The notes under the pieces were generated by a model. The model worked only from the letters and a program-made list of their open reading frames with translations. It ran no database searches and was not told the DNA's origin. The translations under genes and the position numbers were made by a program. A stretch of 64,000 nucleotides of DNA from Hetaerina americana (lineage: Eukaryota > Arthropoda > Insecta > Odonata > Calopterygidae), in assembly GCA_022747635.1 (NCBI GenBank), contig JAKTNV010000014.1, forward strand, positions 10,551,110 to 10,615,109. The letters are read 5' to 3'. Positions 36,111 through 46,650 of the stretch are shown here, in pieces. Every line of letters starts with the position of its first letter. Positions within the stretch are counted from its first letter, which is position 1.

Positions 36111-37565
36111 CTAACATTGACTCGCGACAAGTCTTTTCATCGCGGAAGGGTCTGGCCAGAAGTTTTCGTCCTCAGCGTCTACCCAGTTACTGAGGGGTGC
36201 CTGAACTTCCTCCCGAAATGGCACCACCTCGACTATATAGCCCTTTTTTAACTTTTGTTCGCTGCTATGAATGTTACAAGGTAATATGGGGACGGTGCCT
36301 TCAGGTGACACCGAAGCAATACTCGGCAGAATAAATAAATCTCTCTCGCTTTCCACGACTCGCACCTCTTCGCCTTCAGCCATCTGACTCTTTACCTTCG
36401 ACAACACAACGGATAACGGCGGTACTCTAATAGATTCCTCTAATATAATTTTTCTCGATCGGCCAATCCCATTACTAGCGCCGGTCTGAATTTCGCGAAC
36501 TTTGCCATCGCACAAGGGGGCAACCAATCTATCTTCTGTTACTGGCGGAAAAACACAATCATCACCCGACTCCTTTATCCCAACCCGGGAGCCCGTGGAA
36601 ACCTCAAAAACATCGCCAATAACTTCGTCGCACCGGGGCCCAACAAATCGATCCTCTGTTACTGGCGGAAAACCACAATCATCACCCAACTCCTTTATCC
36701 CAAACCGGGAGTCGGTGGAAACCTCAAAGACATCGCCAATAACTTCGTCCCTAGCGGTGCAGCCTGATTGCGACGCGGGTGGCACCCTATCCATGATTCT
36801 TTCGGCCTTCGCCACCTCTGCTAATTTCTCTGAATCCTTATTTAGAGATCCGTTATCCTTATTCCCATCGTCCCTCGCTGTCGATTCCTCCATCGTTACT
36901 TGAAAACAACCTCCCTCCATACTATTATTTATTCGCGAGTTACATTTCATTATCTCTGCCGGGAGAGCACTTTGGTTTTTAGTGTCGCTTATCGTTTTTT
37001 CCTCAAGGAATACTAAATCATACGTGGCCATTTGCGAATCATTGCCATTAATTATACCAGAAATGAAAGAATCAAACGCCTTGACCTCTTCCGAAACTCC
37101 AATTTCATGGGCACCTCTGGGCTCGTTTATCTGTGATGTTACGGTATTAGATTTTAGGTTCGTCTCGTGTCCCTCACCCATTCTTATTTTCCGTTTATTG
37201 AACGATATACTTTTCCCGTAACGAACCATAAAATCAAGGCCTAGAAGACCGTCATAGCTCGTTTCCCCCAAATCCACTACTAAGACGTCATGGGGATATA
37301 ATTTATCTTCGATCAAAAATGGCACGCAACTCTGTCCAATGATTGGTAAGGGATGACCTGACGCGCTTCGCACTCGAGAATTGTAATCAGAAATCTTTAA
37401 TTGGCCAAACGGAAATTTTTTATTATTAATGATGGTAACGGCTGCTCCCGTGTCCACTAGAAAATTGTAATCTTTCCCTAAAATTTTCACTATTATTGTC
37501 CATCCCGCTTCTGGAGTGACCGCTAGAATTAAATCTGTCCCGACCTCCCGGTCGGGAGATCGGCG
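36111..37565 (-). CDS. Retrotransposon protease, made by -1 frameshift from gag
   Basis: This frame is reached from gag by a -1 shift at 37565-37571 and runs about 484 residues to TAG at 36111-36113. Near its start is a retroviral-type aspartic protease with FLVDTGAAVTII (catalytic Asp in DTG), a flap region, and DGLLGLDFM before the end. The enzyme would cut the Gag polyprotein as a dimer. A long hydrophilic linker follows with a 40-residue tandem duplication (36510-36629 and 36630-36749). After it comes a segment of the kind that precedes RT in Ty3/gypsy pol (PPLSVVLSKV...VRVVES...ILPSIASV...LKKGYIVEVVPF). The frame stops where RT should begin, at FWPDPSAMKRLV. No ATG initiation is needed. 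Confidence 0.85.
   Translation of the reverse strand, partial: RRSPDREVGTDLILAVTPEAGWTIIVKILGKDYNFLVDTGAAVTIINNKKFPFGQLKISDYNSRVRSASGHPLPIIGQSCVPFLIEDKLYPHDVLVVDLGETSYDGLLGLDFMVRYGKSISFNKRKIRMGEGHETNLKSNTVTSQINEPRGAHEIGVSEEVKAFDSFISGIINGNDSQMATYDLVFLEEKTISDTKNQSALPAEIMKCNSRINNSMEGGCFQVTMEESTARDDGNKDNGSLNKDSEKLAEVAKAERIMDRVPPASQSGCTARDEVIGDVFEVSTDSRFGIKELGDDCGFPPVTEDRFVGPRCDEVIGDVFEVSTGSRVGIKESGDDCVFPPVTEDRLVAPLCDGKVREIQTGASNGIGRSRKIILEESIRVPPLSVVLSKVKSQMAEGEEVRVVESERDLFILPSIASVSPEGTVPILPCNIHSSEQKLKKGYIVEVVPFREEVQAPLSNWVDAEDENFWPDPSAMKRLVASQC
36510..36749 (-). repeat. 120-bp tandem duplication in the protease frame
   Basis: Two units (36510-36629 and 36630-36749) share most bases and code for two versions of a 40-residue segment with DEVIGDVFEVST and DDCxFPPVTEDR. 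The length is a multiple of three, so the frame is kept. Confidence 0.8.
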
Positions 37566-38728
37566 TTTCCCGCCACGATGGGATTTTCGCGCCTCGGGCA
37601 GCGTTTGGGAAGATGGCCAGTCTTTTGACAGATGCCGCATATCACGAGCGGGCAATCTGTAGAGAAATGATTTTCATTACCACAATTAAAACACAAAGAC
37701 GGCCTCGTTCCCCTCTCACTCTGTCTACATGCTCGAGCAATGTGACCGGTTTTACCGCAGCGAAAGCAAACGCGTGCGCCGTGATTATCCTTTGGTGCCC
37801 CTCCTTGCACCGGGGGAACCGATCTTACTTGGGAACCCCTCCCGACAGCCTGCGCGGCGTTAATTTGTTCCACGGGAAACTGCCAACCTGCAACATTTGG
37901 CGGATTCGCGTGCATCCCTGACCAAGGCGTTATATTTGGAGACGGCGGCCACCTATGGGGCGATTGACACAACCACGCATGAGACTGTTGAGGTGAATTT
38001 ACTTCTCTATTGACGGCGTAATTTCTGACGCTAGCTTCTTCAACGCTTGCGAACCCTTCTGCCTCAATCAAGTTCGTTGGATTACGCACCAACACAAACC
38101 TGCCAATCTCTTCCCTCAGCCCAATTAAAAATTGCGCGAGAAGTCTACCTTCAATCATTCTCTTCGCTGTTTCTGAATCAATCTCGCCCCATGACTCGCG
38201 TAGCCTACGGGCGACATTGCGCAATCTGGTTGAAAATTCTGCGACGCTCTCCAGCGGTTTTTGTACACAAGTGTTAAATATTTTTTCTAACATGATTGGA
38301 GAGGCCTTAAGGGAAAATCTCCTTTTGAGATTAATGGAAAAGTCCGCGTATGAACCTAATATGTGATGATTTGCAGAGACAAAATCCGCTGCGGTTCCTC
38401 CAAGCCGAAGTTGAGCGACTCCTAAGGTCTGTGCCTCATTCCAACCACTAAGATGACTTACAATACGAACGCTTTCCAAAAATTTGTCAACCCCTATCTC
38501 ATCTTCACCGCTAAACGTTGGAATTAAATGAAACTGGCTGCCAATAGCGGCGGTTTGCGCAGCTTCTCCGCAAACATTTTGGGGGCTCGTGCTACTTCCT
38601 GGCTGTTCTAACACATTAACCGAAGGTGTGAAGTCGAGTGTATTGCCGAATTTAAATTCAGGGACGGTTCCTTGATAATCGAGAAAAGGGTTATAGTAAC
38701 CAAGTCTATGAGGGTTAAGGCCATCCAT
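37529..38728 (-). CDS. gag: Retrotransposon Gag with three CCHC zinc knuckles
   Basis: An intact 399-residue Gag. Residues of about 65-240 form a capsid-like region of the retrotransposon Gag type (FHLIPTFSGEDEIGVDKFLE..., LRLGGTAADFV, RFSLKASP, VAEFSTRLRNVARRL, LLAQFLIGLREEIGRFVL). The nucleocapsid part has three CX2CX4HX4C knuckles at about residues 321-334, 346-359 and 364-377 (CFRCGKTGHIARAC, CFNCGNENHFSTDC, CGICQKTGHLPKRC). The protein assembles particles and binds the element's RNA in the cytoplasm. The ATG at 38728 is the first in frame and lies about 220 bases after the primer-binding site. The stop is at 37529-37531. The last 120 bases overlap the protease frame. Confidence 0.92.
   Translation of the reverse strand: MDGLNPHRLGYYNPFLDYQGTVPEFKFGNTLDFTPSVNVLEQPGSSTSPQNVCGEAAQTAAIGSQFHLIPTFSGEDEIGVDKFLESVRIVSHLSGWNEAQTLGVAQLRLGGTAADFVSANHHILGSYADFSINLKRRFSLKASPIMLEKIFNTCVQKPLESVAEFSTRLRNVARRLRESWGEIDSETAKRMIEGRLLAQFLIGLREEIGRFVLVRNPTNLIEAEGFASVEEASVRNYAVNREVNSPQQSHAWLCQSPHRWPPSPNITPWSGMHANPPNVAGWQFPVEQINAAQAVGRGSQVRSVPPVQGGAPKDNHGARVCFRCGKTGHIARACRQSERGTRPSLCFNCGNENHFSTDCPLVICGICQKTGHLPKRCPRRENPIVAGNADLPTGRSGQI
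37539..37571 (-). promoter_or_regulatory. -1 ribosomal frameshift signal (gag-pro)
   Basis: On the minus strand the gag frame reads the heptamer G GGA AAC (37571 down to 37565), which fits X XXY YYZ. Eight bases later a seven-pair stem CCCGACC/GGTCGGG with a GGGA loop occupies 37556 down to 37539. Shifting by -1 at AAC enters the protease frame exactly. The same heptamer is known from retroviral gag-pro junctions such as Mason-Pfizer monkey virus. I infer that a minority of ribosomes make Gag-Pro. Confidence 0.88.
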
Positions 38729-38932
38729 CGCGAAATTTAATCCAATACTAATTACGTTAAAATTTTGAGGGTGCTTAATTAATTTATTTTTTCATACTCC
38801 GAGTTTATCCGATACCAACGGTGGGCGCTGGTTGGGCTAATTTTCCGATTTAAAAAGGTACACGGGAACATGAAAATCTATGATAACTATCGCATTCACT
38901 GAATAAATTACCAGTCCAACCGTTACCCACAC

Positions 38933-38943
38933 ACCTGACACCA
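38933..38943 (-). other. Primer-binding site
   Basis: On the minus strand TGGTGTCAGGT starts three bases after the end of the 5' LTR. It is complementary to a tRNA 3' end ending in CTGACACCA, as used by many Ty3/gypsy elements and usually attributed to a leucine tRNA. Confidence 0.7.
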
Positions 38944-38946
38944 ATA

Positions 38947-39111
38947 TGTCGCAAGGGGCGTTCCTAAATGGTGCGACACAAAGGGTATCGGGGAAAGTCA
39001 GAGATACTACACCGAGTCTTACCCAAACAATCGTTTATTATACAAAATACAGTTGAAATGCACCATTTACAAAGTTATACGCAATTTATGGATGGCTAGA
39101 CCCTCAGTACA
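38947..39111 (-). repeat. Truncated 5' LTR (165 bp)
   Basis: This is identical by eye to 33393-33557, the last 165 bases of the 3' LTR in transcription direction. It includes the poly(A) signal and the LTR end next to the primer-binding site. The upstream 756 bases of the LTR, with promoter and tandem repeats, are absent; sequence beyond 39111 is unrelated. Confidence 0.88.
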
Positions 39112-39540
39112 ACATGTTCATAATCAAATAAAAGTAATAATAATCAGCTAAGGTTGGAAGACTCCCTGAGCCGCTCAGGTGAAAGTGCTTATATGGTTTC
39201 CCTGGTTAAATAATCCTGTTAGGCTTCATAAATAATCAACTAAGTCTATGCGGTGATTTTAGCGTTAATGTCTCGAGCAAATATTTAGTGTTACCATGAA
39301 TACAGGGGGGGACACCATTTAACAATATTTAATGCCATCATAATGTTGATATCACAACACAGCTGTAAAATCTTACACAACAGGCCATGAGAGACCCTAT
39401 TTGGAAAAATAGAATCTCTCATGTAAGTAGACTGCACTTCATTCTTTCTTTCGAACTTCATTCATTCGAAAATAACGGCAACGTCTAGTTCAGACAACCT
39501 AGTAATCCAATATGACCAAAAAATAATGAAACTGATATCC

Positions 39541-40310
39541 ACATCTACTCAATAACTCGCAAGTCACCGCAAGGGCGTGTGGCAGGGGGTGCTAGGGCAC
39601 CACCCGTTATTGATGGGAAAAAACCGCATGCAGGAGCCACAAATTTATGCAATTCACAAACAAAACGTGGTATACATTCATGCAAAAATCCTTACATACC
39701 AAACAAAAGCAAACACACAAACTACTAACTAATATACGCATGCACCTACAACTATACCTGATATATTTTGAATGTTTTGTTTCGACTTGTAAATTAAATT
39801 TTTTTAATATTTCTAAAGTGACTTCGGTTTCTTACTATTATGATTTCTGATTGTTCGGAGAAAGAATGAGTATTTGTATCTATCTGTACTGGAATCTATC
39901 TCTCTTATTTTATCTTTGTGGTCTGATCTACCTAAGTTATGTGGGGCCATTATAATTCCTGAAGTGCCATCGTTAAACTCGTTTGATCTGAATCTTTCTT
40001 AAAGTCCAAGTCTCGCCTGCTCTCTTCGTATCTCAAGTGGCTCCCAGCCTAAATCCCCTTAGAGGTATGTCACGCTTGTGTTCTTATTGTAACAATTCAT
40101 AACGAATTTGAGGGATTTTCTCTTGACTTTGTCTAATTTATTTGCCAAATTTTCTACCAAGGATCATGTGAGGGACCGCTAAATAGTTTGGATAAATTGC
40201 TAAAGTTTTGGCGAAGATACATTGATTGGACTTTGGTTCTAGAAACTGAAGTCGCGAATCCATGCGGAGCGTCAAAATGGCAGGAAGGAAAAATGTGCAG
40301 AGGATCAAGG
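39541..40310 (-). pseudogene. LINE-J copy: RT C-terminal part, 3' UTR, hairpin and tail
   Basis: On the minus strand, from about 40200, the thumb and C-terminal part of a Jockey/CR1-type ORF2 can be read: NKLDKVKRKSLKFVMNCY, LGWEPLEIRREQARL, APHNLGRSDHKDKIRE, TDRYKYSFFLRTIR. The frame ends near 39845. A 3' UTR of about 250 bases follows, then the GC-rich hairpin block CACACGCCCTTGCGGTGACT and a tail resembling TAGATG repeats at 39541-39555. A few stops and shifts make it dead. This copy joins RT-coding sequence to the hairpin tail and so identifies the many short tail-only repeats listed below (here called LINE-J). Confidence 0.78.
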
Positions 40311-43229
40311 AATTGTAATTATCAATGTACTAAAAAACCTATTCTGGACGATATTCCGTGATTGTTTCGTGTCAATAGCTTTTTTTGGCGAATATTTTTA
40401 TCAGTAAATTGAACACCAATGAATCTTTGATTTATACTATTGCTGTGCGTTTAATAGTGCATTTTTAGAAGCATTTTTTCAAAGGCTTCTGTAATCACAA
40501 TTATTCGTTTCTTAAAATTAGAAACAAAGTTTTCTGTAGTTATTTGGAAGAAACTCATGGCGTACTTAATTGCAAAGAGGAGGAATGTGTCCGTCAGAAA
40601 AGGATGGAGCATTCGGAGGTAATTTTAAAAAGAAATTGAAGAAATATGTTGAAAATAGCAAAGCCGGCCTTCGTCTTGCGTAAGCAGGGAGAGGAATTGG
40701 GCTGTTGGCTTGGGGACGCTGTTGTTAAGTGGCTGGGTGACGTGTCGGAGATTTGGGGGAGAATCGAGGGGGTGGGGGTGTGATGGAGGTGGGAGAGAGC
40801 AAAGGGTGGAGGGAGAGCTCTGACAGGCTTCGTCAGTGGGTGTGCCGGCCATTCATTCAGCAGATTCGTGGCCGAGGCGTGGACTAGGGGAAATGCGAAG
40901 GGGTTCTTCCATGTTTTTTACTGCCCCTTCAGTGGTGAAGGGGGATTGCAGAAGGGGTGTAATGAACTTTCGACCAGCACAGTGAGCAGAGGGAGTGGGG
41001 AATGTCGGGAAACTGAATATTTGAAAGAAATATTTTATACCATTATACAGGTACCACCCTTCATGCGATAGATAAGATTTTTGGAGAAAGCGTCCCTACT
41101 ATATTTTAGTTAGAATAAAAATTCGCTACTAAGATCTTTCTAGTCTTCATATTAAAACTCTCTTTAAAAAAATAAATTAAAAAAGTTATAATGCCAAGTA
41201 TGAAGGTCATTATCATAAATGCTATGATACTAGGCTCAACTTTGTGGGACCTCATGATGCAATTTTGAAAAATAAATACTGTAAGTACCATTGAATTTTA
41301 TTCAAAAAGACCGGTTCCAGTTTGATGTCGAATGTTCGTCGAAACCGGCCGTTTTAGAAAAAATTCATTGGAACTTACTAAGTTTTTTTATTACTAACAT
41401 ATGTTATTAATTGTTGTAGTACGACTTCCCGGCATTTAATCAAGTCATCCATCGGACCGTCTATTTTTTTCAGCTTCTAATTGGAAAAAAAATCTCATTC
41501 TCAATAGCATTTGCTTAAATGCAACCATTTATTCTTTATTTTTGTTTTCTTAATATTGTCAATAAGGAATGGCAGTCAATTCCTCGGGAACGTTTTTATC
41601 GACGAATATATCAACATAGAAGTATTTTATGAAACTTTTACTGGTGATATCATCGGCAGATAAAATGGAAAAATGAATATAGAGCTAGCTAATAGTGGCG
41701 TTTTGGAAGATTCGTAATCAATTGGTCCCTTTGGAACTTTTATGCCTTGAACCGTCCTGGTATCTCACCTTGTCCGATCTCCCCTGTGAGAATAGCCTCC
41801 CTGCTCAACATGGCGCGGAGTGTGTGTTCCACGCTTTCGGGACCCTTCCATAAATAGTAAATCTTTAAACACCGACCATAATTTTCCGTAGGCCGTGTGA
41901 ATTTTGTATTTGTTGAGGTTTGTTGAGGTTTAAAAGAAAAATGTTTACGCCGCATCTTCCGTATCCTTTCCAAGAGAGGAAGGCATCGAAAACGGGATTG
42001 GTAAATGAAAACGATTATGCCACCACACATTTGTCATTGTAAATCTGTAAATATAGACACCTCCGCGGGTCCCCACCGTATCACACTACTTCCTCCATTG
42101 GTACTTGCTCTGCAGATTTTTCTGAATATAATGAAACGGTCGGTGGTCATGGTGGAGATGGGGCGAGGGGAAAGGTTTGCGCAAAGGGGTTGAATGATGA
42201 CTCAGCGGGGGTGAGGGGCAGGGCCTTCGTGTCGGCCTCGGCAACATCGGCGTAGGGTAAAGAGTTTTTACGCCGACTCGTGTGTGGGTGGTTGGTTTTT
42301 GAAGAGCATGCTGTGTCTTCAGGAGGGATTAAAGTCGCGGCGATCTCAGCGCAAAGGATAATCAAAATACGACAATAGATCGAGATGTTCACGCATTATA
42401 TCGTAAATATTCTTATGCACGAATCTAATTTTTTGATTTACTCTCAAGCTTTCAATTTTGACTAAGAATTTTTTAGAAATTGTTTTAATTGGACAGAAGC
42501 CTTTTGATGTTTTTCAGTCCCGAAACCCGGTCGAATTGGATTTTTGTTTGATTGAAAATAAAACCCACGAACTTTCATTTTTGATATCCTTCAAGCAGCT
42601 TTCCTGCTGCACTGTCTGAATTTTTTCCATAATATTTAAATTTTCGAAGCGAAAATTATTTCATGAATTGTAGCTACAATTCGTACCCTCTTTTACAATT
42701 CTCTTCAAATGGCATATTTCTGAGATTTTGAAGAATTATGGAATGAATGCATAAATCCTTCGTCAGTTATCCGCCATCGCATTACATTCCAACGAAATAA
42801 AAAATGTCTGCAAGTAAACGACGTTTTTTAAGGATAATTTTAAGGATAAGATAAATTGATCGTCCGCGTCATCATCAATAGAAGTTATGACTTCTTCATA
42901 ATTGCTTTCCTAGACGTAATTCTTTCAATGCTTCATGCAAACCTCGCCTTTCTCCTTCCATTATTCTATCCAGCAGTCTTTTATAGTCCGTTGGATATTT
43001 TTCATGAGTTGTACACCTCTGATTATCATAAGGCTTCTTTTCACCATCTATTTGTAGGACTTCTTCATTGATGCTTCCATCCGTCAAACATAACTCTGAT
43101 TCTCACAGCGACAATAATTCTCCATTGCTTGCCTCTTGCGGCTTACTTGTTAAAAATTTCTTCTCATTAAGCTTTTCCGCGAAACTAAAAAATAACTGAT
43201 GAAAAATTTAAATAAACTTTTGCTGGAGG
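40311..43229. other. Unassigned DNA
   Basis: No gene is supported. A short GC-rich patch at 40660-40850 is composition only. At about 41309-41350 CCGGTTCC and GAAACCGG form an inverted repeat of a type often seen at retroelement ends, but no coding sequence adjoins it. Frames of 60-96 codons at 41740-42392 are unrecognised. Confidence 0.4.
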
Positions 43230-43237
43230 AAGGCTTA

Positions 43238-43310
43238 AATCTACATCTACTTAATACCCCGCAAGCCACCGCAAGGGCGTGTGGCGGGGGGTGTTAGGGC
43301 ACCACCCGGA
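43238..43310 (-). mobile_element. LINE-J tail insertion, 73 bp with target-site duplication
   Basis: A tail-only copy: on the minus strand GGTGGTGCCCTAACACCCC, the hairpin GCCACACGCCCTTGCGGTGG, GCTTGCGGGGTATTAAG, and TAGATG repeats. Perfect 8-bp direct repeats AAGGCTTA flank it at 43230-43237 and 43311-43318. It is a LINE insertion truncated to its last 73 bases. Confidence 0.85.
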
Positions 43311-43319
43311 AAGGCTTAG

Positions 43320-44780
43320 GAACAAGGGAGATGACAAAAGAGGGCGAAAATTTGCCAAGGAGGAGAGAACATTGTAATCGAAAGGATTATATAAACCTGT
43401 AGTTCATCAGTTAATCGGATTATGACATAACCAAGTGCGTTATTCTTTTTTCGTGATTTATATATGTCGTATTACTTCACGTTTAACTCATGATGTTATC
43501 TGGAAGGAAAATAGGTACGAAGTTGATTACTCCCCTAGAAAGTGTTCTAATTTAACATTGCAAATGTAGCATGAATCCTCAGTAGAATAACAATGCTATT
43601 ATTTTTTAGACAAATACTTTGGGTTGGTAGAATTTTTTTCAGTTTTTCCATATCTTTCTGAGTGCGACAGGACTGTTGATATGGGATGGCTAATAATGAG
43701 AAACAGACGCTGCGTTATTATTCCACGCAGATAAAATAATTGAATAATAATCAAGCATTCACAGATGTTATTAATTTAATATTATCATAATCTTCAATGT
43801 TTTTTTCATTTTATGTAGAAAGGCATTATTTATTTAACTGCGTGCATTCTCTGGCCGATAGTATTTATTCGTGCGTCCATGTCATCAAAATTGAATACAT
43901 GTCTTCATTTTTGGCACCATTCGCCTAAACGGACAATTCCCAAGGAAATAAATTTACTCTCTCAGCATTTTAAATTGAATCTACCTGCAAAATTTCTTGA
44001 ACTGCTTGAGTACTGGAATCATTGCGATCCTGCCCATACTGTTTTATTTTCCTGCGCAACAGTTGCCGAATATTTGGGCCCGTAAAAACTTTTCATCAGA
44101 GCGTCGAGATTCAGAACCAATGGCGTTTGGTATTTTCCGGGGGATGGACTGGAAATAAATGACCGGCCGATTCCCTCGGCATGTTATGCAGCGGCCAGGC
44201 GTGGTGTCCGGAGCGAATGAATCCAGACTTCTACCAACCTAATGGGGTCAGCGGGGATGGGGGCTAGATGTTAGGGGGGCAGAGGTGGAACGAAACCTGA
44301 TTGAATTGGGCTTTTACTGATGTTGCCGCCACAAATAAAAACTTGGAATCACTTTTGGAAGTGACGAATGAATCCTATGTAATCTAGTTATAGTTTTGAG
44401 TGCAACTTTAACCCCCCAGTTTCCGAGAGAAAATACCAATGGAAAAAAATTACCTACAGTTGAAAGCCCTTGGCATTTTCTGAAATTATGTATATTGTCT
44501 AAATTGCAAGCGTTCCTCCTCCATATGCAATTTGTTTTGCTGATAACTATGAGCTTCTACTATTGTGCATGATTTCAATGAAAAAATAACCCATGTTGGT
44601 ACATGCAACCGAAAAATCGATCTCTTGGAAAACTGAATTTTCGGCAAATTATATTAACATTCCATTATTTGATAGTATTTAGAAGGTCAATGAAGAGCTA
44701 GTAGGAGTATGTGGGGAAATTGTTTCCGACGGAGGATTGTTTCACAGCTGATGGCTCGGAGTCACAACGGAAGAAATATT
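43320..44780. other. Unassigned DNA
   Basis: No gene or repeat family is recognised. A 68-codon frame at 43879-44085 lacks any known motif. Confidence 0.4.
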
Positions 44781-44790
44781 GTGCGAGTAC

Positions 44791-44842
44791 ATAACCGCCT
44801 CAAGCTGCCTCAAGGGCGTGTGGCGAGAGGTGTCATGTCACC
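44791..44842 (-). mobile_element. LINE-J tail insertion, decayed (about 52 bp)
   Basis: The hairpin block is recognisable on the minus strand (CCACACGCCCTTGAGGCAGC), but the TAGATG tail is gone. GCGAGTAC at 44783-44790 and GCAAGTAC at 44843-44850 may be the target-site duplication with one change. Confidence 0.6.
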
Positions 44843-45634
44843 GCAAGTACTTGATGCATATTTAGTTCTGAAATTCCCTTGGATACGTGGTAGCTCATGT
44901 ATAACTCTCGAGCATCATGCAACTACATATATGCATCATGCAATCATTGTTGCGCCTGACCAATGCATAACATTCTAGCATTCTGGTTTAATTTAATTTT
45001 TGCGGTCAACTCTTGGGTTCAAGTTTGTCGTGAATGCGTATCGCGTGAGGGAAGAACGAGTACTTGAATCTGTTTCTGACTCAGTCTGTTACTGTGTCTC
45101 AGATAGATTTTATTCCGGTAGTCGAATCCACCAGTGTACGATAGTAGTATTATTAAAAAATTCCCTCGGTGTCGCAAGAAAACTGAGCTGTCGCGTGTCT
45201 TGCTAAAATTCTTTAAGTCTTGCCTGCTTTAATCGAGAATCAAGAGCCTCACAACCTGATTCCTCCAGCTAGCCCCTGACGCTTGCTCGGTAAAGCGGGT
45301 TTAAGGAGTAGGGGGACAGTTCTGGGGAGAGAAAGATGTGCAGTGGGGTCGTAAACGGTAGGCAAGAGGTTCAAGTAGGATGGTCGAATGCAGGAAAAGT
45401 CATCAGGCGTGTGTGAGCGTAGTTTTATGGTCAGGAGGGAGGGAGCAAGTCGTGCGAAAAGGGAAGCTGACCGCTCATACTCATCGGAGCGCTGCATGAG
45501 AGGTACTCGTCGCACGTTGGCATCCCATCCCATCCCTCCCATGCCTCATACCCCCGTGTGGATGGGCGTAGGCACTCACGTAGGTGCCCATGCGTGCGCA
45601 GTATTCTGGGTGAGTGCAAGCACAGTTTTATTTC

Positions 45635-45905
45635 ATCTACATCTACAAATATCCCGTAAGCCGTCGCAAGGGCGCGTGGCGCGGGGAATAATGGCACCAG
45701 CCATGCATGCAGAATGGCGATAAAGTCACTAATATACATGTTAGCTCACACACAAAAACTCGTGCTCGTGAATTCCGATATACAAGTTTACAAGAATGTG
45801 TACAGCAAGTGTTTGCAAGCTCAGGCAAGAATCGCTGTTGTGCTGAAACAAGTCGAGATAGGGCCACAAGCAAGGCGGTGTTTTACTTCTCATAGGCGCC
45901 GCTAG
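45635..45905 (-). mobile_element. LINE-J 3' fragment
   Basis: On the minus strand the hairpin block and TAGATG tail end at 45635 (plus strand CATCTACATCTACAAATATC). Upstream is 3' UTR sequence alignable with the copies at 57635 and 61550, including a Cys-rich conceptual frame that recurs there. The 5' limit is uncertain. Confidence 0.65.
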
Positions 45906-46394
45906 AAGGCGACATCTCACTGATTGTGATCCGTGAAGCACTTCGCGCGTAGAAAGATAAGTCTCACCTTTTTTTATACAGACCTTGTATATCATGAAAT
46001 AATTGTTGCGTTTGACCAATTAATCGTAATCTAGTTTTCAAATTAAACTGTTTCTTCCTTTCGCCCCCCCCACCAATCTCCAGACCCCTCCCCAGTTCGA
46101 TACATGAGAGATGAGTGTGTACTAATGAGAAGAAAGAAAGAAAAAACACTCTAAATTCTAGGTCCTAATTGTTTATTAAAAAATCGTTCTTTAGGATAAA
46201 ATGTTTTCCTCGTCCTTCCCCTGTCAGTGTTTTTGGGTCGAACAACCCCACTCTTTCACTTTTCACTTACCCTCTAGTGCCGGCGTCGAACACCTATTGT
46301 CGCCTGACATGACATTATGTTCATGAATTAAAAGTTAGCAAATGGAATTTACCAAGTGTTTTAAAATTTTTGACCTACCTTTAAAAAGGATCGG

Positions 46395-46650
46395 GAAGGT
46401 GTAGTGACTAATTTCCCACCGCGAGGTCCCGGATTCTAATCTCGGAGGTGGCTTCCCAACTGCTGGTAGCAGGTGGTTTCCCAACTGCTGTTTTGGGTGC
46501 TTTGTGGAGAGTACTTGCATTGTAGTACGCTCTCCATCAGATGGGAAGTTAAATCTTGGACCTCTTGGCGTATACCAACGGGTTCTTCTTCACCCTTCCT
46601 CCACCTTCGCTTTCGGTCCGTCTGCCCTAACAACTATTCCAACCCAATAA
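46395..46650 (+). mobile_element. Divergent SINE-1-related repeat
   Basis: GGTGCTTTGTGGAGAGTACTT, CATCAGATGGGAAGTTAAAT and the region after them match the SINE-1 body in order, and a weak tRNA-like head with a decayed B box (GGATTCTAATCTC) precedes them. A GGTTTCCCAACTGCTG segment is duplicated at 46447-46495. It is an old or separate subfamily. Confidence 0.55.

Larger units (their letters stand above)
33393..39111 (-). mobile_element. LTR retrotransposon with gag and protease only
   Basis: A minus-strand LTR element of about 5.7 kb. From its 5' end it has a truncated 5' LTR (38947-39111), a tRNA-type primer-binding site, gag, and protease joined by a -1 frameshift. Then come a coding remnant from the end of pol, about 1.4 kb of non-coding DNA, and a full 3' LTR of 921 bp (33393-34313). 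Reverse transcriptase, RNase H and integrase are absent, so it would need enzymes from another element. The 165 bp shared by the two LTRs are identical by eye, so insertion or the last conversion was recent. Gag with three CCHC knuckles followed by an aspartic protease and the linker typical of Ty3/gypsy pol makes Ty3/gypsy the best guess. No flanking target-site duplication can be checked because the 5' LTR is cut. Confidence 0.88.

Noticed and set aside
41309..41350. Inverted repeat CCGGTTCC...GAAACCGG as a retroelement end
   Set aside because: It looks like motifs seen at some element termini, but there is no second copy in the window and no coding sequence next to it.
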